Of a DNA stretch of 64,000 bases, positions 58,201-64,000 are shown piece by piece. The notes under the pieces were generated by a model. The model was not told the DNA's origin, ran no database searches, and saw only the letters and a list, made by a program, of their open reading frames with translations. Positions within the stretch are counted from its first letter, which is position 1, and the number at the start of each line of letters is the position of its first letter. The stretch is from Prunus persica (lineage: Eukaryota > Streptophyta > Magnoliopsida > Rosales > Rosaceae), in NCBI RefSeq assembly GCF_000346465.2, contig NC_034010.1:20800335-20864334 (forward strand), in the 5' to 3' direction. Both the position numbers and the translations under genes were made by a program.

Positions 58201-59044
58201 CATTTCCGCAGAGTATTTTAAATCATAACATTTGCAGAAAGCAATTAAATTTCTTTCTTTTTTGTTCTCCACCATCTCATTCTCATAGTTTTTCAGCCTT
58301 ATGCAAATCCTGTCAAACTATATCTTAAGCATTTTCTTATCAAAGTAATAAAATATTTTTATATGCATGTATACATTATAATCAGACACAAACGTGCGAA
58401 CTAAAGCCTAACTAAGCACAAACCAATGGCAACCACATTTATTATTAATACCAATAAGAAACCATGAATAAGATAGCTAGGAATCTATCTTTATGCCGAA
58501 ACTAAGTAAATTAATATGGTAGCCAACTACCAGATAAATAATTCTAAGATCCATTCAATTACTGAGTTAAGTTAATTGAGGACGGCAGTGGGATCGGTCG
58601 GATTATTCCCCCACATCTCTATCCTGATCATCTCAATAAAACAAAGCCGAGTCAATACCTGCAAGTTAGTTCGAGTTATTAAAAATGTAAGTCAATAGAG
58701 AAAAATAGCAAACTTATTTGTTAAGAATTGGCCGGCATTCTAGTAGTTACTATCTAATAATTTGAAACTTATTTTTCAAGAATTTGCTCCAATCAATATT
58801 CTGTATTCCAAATGAAGCAGATCATTGTTGTGGACCCACATTTGACGGACTCCTTCTTATGGTTTTGTCTTGTATGAACATGTTGCTCTGTTTTAGCTTA
58901 CACCTTGCCTTTTGTTTCTCTATATATATGGAGAAGAACGGAGCCAACCATATATCAATATACTTGCAGTGTTTGCATGTCCAAGTGCTTTGGTTGTGCC
59001 TATCCTATTCGACATATATTCCATTGGCATTTGAATCTATTAAC
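58201..59044. promoter_or_regulatory. Upstream region of the LRR receptor-like protein gene
   Basis: AT-rich. It includes the repeat partner of 58084-58200 and a TATA-like tatatatatgg at 58920-58930, about 120 bp before the start codon. No operator or known element is clear. Confidence 0.4.
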
Positions 59045-61852
59045 ATGCAGGGTCACGGAAGATGCTTGAAACTCTTTCTTGCATTTGCACTGCTTTTGCT
59101 GCAGTACACCCAAGGAGGAGAGGTGGACCACAGTCAGAGGGATACTAACGTTACCATAAGGTGCATAGAGAGGGAAAGGCAAGCACTCCTTGCATTCAAA
59201 CGTGGCCTGGTGGATAAGTCCGATGATTTACTCTCTTCATGGGGTTCAGAAGCACAAAAACAAGATTGTTGCAGATGGGTGGGAGTCTCTTGTAGCAACC
59301 AAACTGGCCATGTTCTTCAACTTGATCTTTCAAACGAAGTTGTAGGCGGCTATTTCAAGTTTCGAGGTAAGATGATTAGTCCTAAACTGATTGAGTTGCA
59401 CCATTTACAACATTTGGCCCTTCCTTGGATTGATTTCACTGGGAGCCAATTTCCATATTTCATTGATTCTCTAACCAATTTAAGATACCTTGATCTTTCT
59501 TGGACTTATTTTCAAGGGAAGTTTCCAAGTCAGGTCGGAAATCTTACGAACTTGGTGTATCTGGACTTAAGCGGTAATCGCTTTACAAATGTGGAAAATC
59601 TCAACTGGCTTCCTCTTCTTTCGTCGTTAAGATATTTGGACTTGAGTTTCACGAATCTCAACAATGTTTTCGATTGGCCGGCAGCCATTAATAAGCTTCC
59701 TGAACTAACAAACTTGACACTAGAGGGATGTGATCTTCCTTCTCCAATTCTTTCCACTCTTTCTTACATAAACTCTTCTAAATCTCTTACTAGCGTTGAT
59801 CTTCATTCCAACCGTTTGAATAGTACTTCTTCAATATTCCTCTGGTTGTCCAACTATAATACTAGCCTTGTTCATCTTGCCCTCTCTTCTAACTTTCTGG
59901 CTGGTTCAATTCCTGATGTTTTTGGAAACATGGGCTCTCTGGCACATCTTTATCTCACTAATAACCAACTTGAAGGAGTGGACCCGCATTCTTTTGCCAG
60001 GTTATGTAGTTTGCAATCATTGTATCTCTCCAGGAATAATCTGAGTGGACAACTTTCTAAGTTTGTTCAAATATTATTCTCTACATGTGCTCAAAACTCA
60101 TTGGAGGAGTTGTATCTCTCTGGGAATGATCTTGTAGGGTCTTTACCCGATCTTACAAACCTTTCATCTTTGGAAATCTTGAATCTTAATAACAATCAAT
60201 TAAGCGGAGTAATATCAGAAATTCATTTCTCAAAACTCTCTAAATTACAGTATTTAGATTTATCTTCTAACTCGCTAGTTTTAGACATCCATGCTGATTG
60301 GATTCCTCCTTTCCAACTGAACTACATACGTTTGGGGTCTTGCAAGATGGGTCCGGATTTCCCAAAGTGGCTTCAAACTCAAAAGGATTTCTCATACCTC
60401 GATATTTCTAATGCTGGAATTTCCGACATCTTTCCAAGTTGGTTTTGGAGTTTATGTCGTAATGTGACATTTATGAATCTCACAAGCAACCAAATTAGAG
60501 GTACATTTGCAAATTTGATAGTGGAATTTTCAAATTTCCCTGTACTAGATTTGAGCTCGAACAAGTTGGAAGGTCCAATCCCTTTAGTTCTATCAACAGC
60601 CTCATATCTAGATCTCTCTTATAATAAACTTTCAGGGTCAATTTCATTCTTGTGTTCAAGTGCAGCTATTTCTTTAGGCTTTCTTGACCTCTCAAGAAAC
60701 AATGTTTCTGGACAAGTTCCAGATTGCTTGACACATTTGGAGAATCTAGTCATGCTTGATTTGAGTTACAATGCTTTGTCTGGGAAAATTCCTACAACAA
60801 TAGGCTCTGTATTTCGGATTGAAACACTCAAATTAAGAAGCAATAGATTTGTGGGACAATTGCCTTCGTCGTTGACGAATTGCACAAGGTTAGAAGTCGT
60901 TGATGTTGGGGATAATAAATTATCCGGACCAATACCTGAATGGTTAGGGGTTAGCTTAAAGAATTTGGTTATCTTGATGCTTTCCTCTAATCACTTGAAT
61001 GGAAGCCTGCCCTCACAATTATGCCATCTAATACGAATTCAAAATTTGGATTTCTCTATGAACAACATCTCTGGAAGAATACCTCCATGCCTCAACAATT
61101 TGACTGCTCTGTCTCAGAAAGGACATTCAAGTCTAAAAAGCACACATTTGTATAACATTTCTACTAATCAAGGTTCATATTTTTATGATTATGAAGATGA
61201 TGCAACTTTCATGTGGAAAGGAGGAATGCGGACATACAAAAGTACTTTGGGGCTTGTGAAGAGAATTGATCTGTCAAGCAATAAATTAACAGGGGAGATT
61301 CCAAGTGAAATCACTCATCTTGTTGGGTTGGTTTCTTTAAACCTATCGAGAAACCAATTAACAGGTCAAATAACTCCAGAGATCGGAAAGTTGCAATCAC
61401 TGGATTCTCTTGATTTGTCAAGAAACCATATATACGGAAGAATTCCAACAAGCCTTGCTGGGATAGATCGTCTTGGTTTCTTGGACTTGTCATATAACAA
61501 CTTGTCTGGCAAAATTCCAGTCGGGACTCAGCTCCAAGGCTTTGATCCCTCTTTTTATGTTGGGAATCTTCAACTCTGTGGACCTCCACTTAAAAAGATG
61601 TGTGCTGATGAAGAGGAAAGAGGTCCAAGTGAGCAGTCTGACTTCATCAACCAAGAGGACAAGGAAGAGCTAATAACACTCGGGTTCTACATTAGTATGG
61701 GGCTTGGATTTATTGTTGGATTTTGGGGAGTTTGTAGCACCTTGATATTTTCGAGGTCATGGAGATACGCATACTTGAAGTTCTTGAATAATTTAAATGA
61801 TTGGCTTTTTGTGAGGATAGCTTTATTGAAGCGGCACTTGAGGGATGCTTAA
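59045..61852 (+). CDS. LRR receptor-like protein (EIX-like RLP)
   Basis: A single exon encodes 935 residues from ATG at 59045. The frame stays open 87 codons upstream, but a signal peptide (KLFLAFALLLLQYTQGG) directly follows this ATG, so I take it as the start. Next come an LRR N-cap (CIERERQALLAFKRGLVDKSDDLLSSW...DCCRWVGVSC), about 28-30 leucine-rich repeats with plant signatures (LDLSxNxLxGxIP), an island region (GHSSLKSTHLYN...TFMWKGGMRTYKSTLGLVKRIDLS), a final repeat block, an acidic juxtamembrane segment (DEEERGPSEQSDF) and one transmembrane helix with a GxxxG pattern (GFYISMGLGFIVGFWGVC). The cytoplasmic tail is short, with no kinase. RLPs of this type perceive apoplastic patterns through SOBIR1/BAK1. 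The ligand is unknown; resemblance to tomato EIX-type receptors is inference. Confidence 0.92.
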   Translation: MQGHGRCLKLFLAFALLLLQYTQGGEVDHSQRDTNVTIRCIERERQALLAFKRGLVDKSDDLLSSWGSEAQKQDCCRWVGVSCSNQTGHVLQLDLSNEVVGGYFKFRGKMISPKLIELHHLQHLALPWIDFTGSQFPYFIDSLTNLRYLDLSWTYFQGKFPSQVGNLTNLVYLDLSGNRFTNVENLNWLPLLSSLRYLDLSFTNLNNVFDWPAAINKLPELTNLTLEGCDLPSPILSTLSYINSSKSLTSVDLHSNRLNSTSSIFLWLSNYNTSLVHLALSSNFLAGSIPDVFGNMGSLAHLYLTNNQLEGVDPHSFARLCSLQSLYLSRNNLSGQLSKFVQILFSTCAQNSLEELYLSGNDLVGSLPDLTNLSSLEILNLNNNQLSGVISEIHFSKLSKLQYLDLSSNSLVLDIHADWIPPFQLNYIRLGSCKMGPDFPKWLQTQKDFSYLDISNAGISDIFPSWFWSLCRNVTFMNLTSNQIRGTFANLIVEFSNFPVLDLSSNKLEGPIPLVLSTASYLDLSYNKLSGSISFLCSSAAISLGFLDLSRNNVSGQVPDCLTHLENLVMLDLSYNALSGKIPTTIGSVFRIETLKLRSNRFVGQLPSSLTNCTRLEVVDVGDNKLSGPIPEWLGVSLKNLVILMLSSNHLNGSLPSQLCHLIRIQNLDFSMNNISGRIPPCLNNLTALSQKGHSSLKSTHLYNISTNQGSYFYDYEDDATFMWKGGMRTYKSTLGLVKRIDLSSNKLTGEIPSEITHLVGLVSLNLSRNQLTGQITPEIGKLQSLDSLDLSRNHIYGRIPTSLAGIDRLGFLDLSYNNLSGKIPVGTQLQGFDPSFYVGNLQLCGPPLKKMCADEEERGPSEQSDFINQEDKEELITLGFYISMGLGFIVGFWGVCSTLIFSRSWRYAYLKFLNNLNDWLFVRIALLKRHLRDA

Positions 61853-62552
61853 TTACAAAATATCAACGGTAAGTAATCTCTCCTTCTCTCTTTGATGGTT
61901 TATTATTACTTTATTGAATTAATCAACATGCATGCATGATTAATTTGGTTTTTCTAAATTGTTATATTCATGCAAACTAACCGGTCCTTATTTATTTATT
62001 TACATTTTATCTTTTTATCCAGCATCTTCGGAGATATGTCTTCCCTTTAGCCAAATGGTGCAAAGTCGCCATGGACAGTTGGGAGTGTCTCACCTCCATA
62101 ATAAGAAGATTAGTGGATGGGTTGGCCCGGAACTGTTTGCTTTGGTGTGTTGTCGTAATTATTCCCTGTTTTGTTTGGATGTTGTCGTTTTCTTTCTTTT
62201 GTAATATATGGCCTCTTAATTTATTTAAGGGTGCCCTCTTTGTTTTGAAGAGAAAACTGAAGCTCCCTAAGCATTACTTGGCATGTTAGCGACCTTCGCC
62301 TTATTAATATGAAACTTATTGGTAAAGAATTTGCTCCATTGCTGACGGGATTCAGTCTAGTGAAAATCCATTTTTTTAAATATCTTGTACTAAAAAAAAA
62401 GCAGAAAACTAATTTGTATTTTCAAATTTTGAGGATGCGTCTAATAGCTTAATCAGAAATAGTTTTAGAAAACAAAAACAAAGAAACCATTTTTGTTATG
62501 TTTAATAAACAAATTGTTCCAAAAATGATTGCCCAAATCAAGCACAGTAATA
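61853..62552. other. RLP 3' region
   Basis: AT-rich downstream sequence, probably 3' UTR, perhaps with an alternative exon. The frames at 61959-62289 show hydrophobic stretches but no family. Confidence 0.4.
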
Positions 62553-62561
62553 TAGTTATAA

Positions 62562-63625
62562 GACTTTTTATCACAAATGGTCCTTAACGTTTAAGATTTT
62601 ATCACGAATGGTCTTTGAGGTTTTTTTGTGACACTAATAGTCCTTAACGTTAGGACTTTTTATCACAAATGGTCCCTCCGTTAAAAATTCTATTAAGTGT
62701 CTGATGTGGAAGACAAGTGGAGCCCATATATCCAATCACATTGTGACATGTGGATGAAAAAATAATTAAATAAATTTTTTTAATGAAAATTCCTTTTTTT
62801 TTTCTACAACTTTTCATCCCCCTTCCTCTACTCCATCTCTCTCCCCCTCTGCCCTCGCTCTCCATCCTCAGCCCCCTCTCTCCCCCTCTGCTCTCCCTCT
62901 CTCCCCCCTGTCTTCTCCTTCTCCCTCTGTAAAAATAATAATATAACCCATATATCTTTCTCCATCTTTGTATAGTGGTATATAAATCATAACCCACAAT
63001 CCCCCTTTGTTTTTTTCTTGCCCATTGCCTGCCACCTGCAAGAAAAAATGGTCTTTGGGATTCTTTTATTGGTCTCTGTTTTTTTAACACAGCCACCCGC
63101 AAGCTGCAACCCGCGCCCAACTCCCCTACCCTCTCCCACTGTATTTTCTCTCCTCCTCTACCCTCCCCCTCTGTTTTTAATCATTTCAAGTTGTTTGAAT
63201 AAATATTTGTGTAAAAGGAAATGTGAAACTACCTTGTGCAAGTGATTATTTTGCAAAATATACAGAGGGAGAGGGGTGGGTTGCGGGTGGGTGGGCATGG
63301 GGTGGTCGGGCTGTAGAGGCAAGGAAAAAAAAACAGAGGGAGAGGGAGAGCACAGGGAGGAGAGAGGGCAGAGGGGAGGGGGAGAGAGACAAAGAGAGTG
63401 GATTTTCATAAAATAAAATAAAATAATTTTTTTATTTATTTAATCCACATGTCACGATGTGATTGGACATATGGGCTCCACTTATTACACTTAACAGAAT
63501 TTTTAACAGAGGGACCATTTGCGATAAAAAGCACTAGCATTAAGGACTATTAGTGTCACAAAAAAACCTCAAGGACCATTCGTGATAAAATCGTAAACGT
63601 TAAGGACCATTTGTGATAAAAAGCC
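62562..63625. mobile_element. Non-autonomous Mutator-like element with long terminal inverted repeats
   Basis: The left end starts GACTTTTTATCACAAATGG and the reverse complement of the right end starts GGCTTTTTATCACAAATGG. The inverted similarity runs for more than 220 bp (shared TCACGAATGGTC, TTTTTTTGTGACACTAATAG, AAGTGGAGCCCATAT, CAATCACAT, GTGACATGTGGAT) and then into matching CT-rich and GA-rich tracts on the two sides. The element is flanked by the identical 9-mer TAGTTATAA (62553-62561 and 63626-63634), the Mutator-type duplication size. No transposase frame exists; the frames at 62650-63120 and 63018-63409 are by-products. Its long arms could form a hairpin if transcribed. Confidence 0.92.
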
Positions 63626-63634
63626 TAGTTATAA

Positions 63635-64000
63635 TGTAAATGGATTTTTATAGTCGGAGAGCATGAGAAATGCATGCCAACAATGAATAATAAAATCCAC
63701 ATATTTCAGTCCGCACATATGAAGGATTTTTTTATATTCTTTTTTTTGGGTCAACTCAAATCTCATCACATATTTCATGCCGGAGAATAAGGCGAAAAAA
63801 AGACACGTTCAACTTCTTTTTTCTTTTCTTTTCTTTTTTTGTCAAAAAAGGACAAGTTGAACTTCTTCAAAGAATTTACAGTAAGTTATTTATGTTTATA
63901 ACTGAAATTATTAATTAAATGAGGATAATACTTTTTTTTATATTAAAAAATTTAAAATTAAAACCAATTAGCACACACAAGAGACTAGTAATAATATGTG
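63635..64000. other. Right-edge intergenic sequence
   Basis: AT-rich with homopolymer and TTTTC tracts; no gene is supported. Confidence 0.4.

Noticed and set aside
58784..59044. N-terminal extension of the receptor-like protein
   Set aside because: The upstream frame is open, but the signal peptide follows the ATG at 59045. The extension covers a duplicated promoter segment with a TATA-like word.
61959..62289. Second small gene after the receptor
   Set aside because: Two overlapping hydrophobic frames without homology, most likely 3' UTR or flank.
62650..63120. 156-codon reverse frame
   Set aside because: Produced by the inverted repeat and CT-rich tract of the Mutator-like element; low-complexity Arg/Gly/Glu composition.

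Overview
This window is nuclear DNA of a flowering plant: compact multi-exon genes with GT-AG introns, plastid transit peptides, plant-only families (type-B response regulator, B3, RS-type SR protein, LRR receptor-like protein, EG16) and many plant transposons. Protein similarity as I remember it points to a rosid, probably Rosaceae and perhaps Prunus; that is inference, not shown by the sequence. There are no rRNA genes, CRISPR arrays or bacterial operons.

Layout. 1-700 holds repeat debris with an LTR-like piece. 1085-3010 (-) is a two-exon gene for a DUF4378-like protein. 4999-9463 is a complete-ended but internally deleted CACTA transposon with a perfect 3-bp target duplication. 10519-10792 is an array of six palindromes in the upstream region of GEN1. 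Next come four forward genes: GEN1 Holliday-junction resolvase (11106-14681), a type-B-like response regulator with a degenerate receiver (15523-17947), a B3/DUF313 protein (19467-21238), and the plastid rRNA dimethyltransferase PFC1 (21582-24630). 25272-28640 contains a deleted PP2C relic and a decayed second copy of the PFC1 3' end.

28990-40638 is a reverse-strand block: a small unknown protein, a plastid-type protein-ribulosamine 3-kinase (nine exons), a membrane RING-H2 ubiquitin ligase, and an EG16-type GH16 glucanase. A forward RS31-like splicing factor follows (43312-46906), after a stretch rich in MITEs. A forward ARM-repeat protein lies at 52145-53827. A DUF2828 gene (-, 54664-56454) is broken by two in-frame stops. 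An EIX-like LRR receptor-like protein (59045-61852) is followed by a long-TIR Mutator-like element (62562-63625) with a perfect 9-bp target duplication.

The genes do not form one pathway. They are ordinary neighbours for DNA repair, splicing, plastid rRNA modification, protein deglycation, wall-glucan chemistry, signalling and immunity. The least explained structure is the palindrome array at 10.5-10.8 kb. Exon limits were set by hand from reading frames, splice consensus and remembered family alignments, with no transcript evidence.
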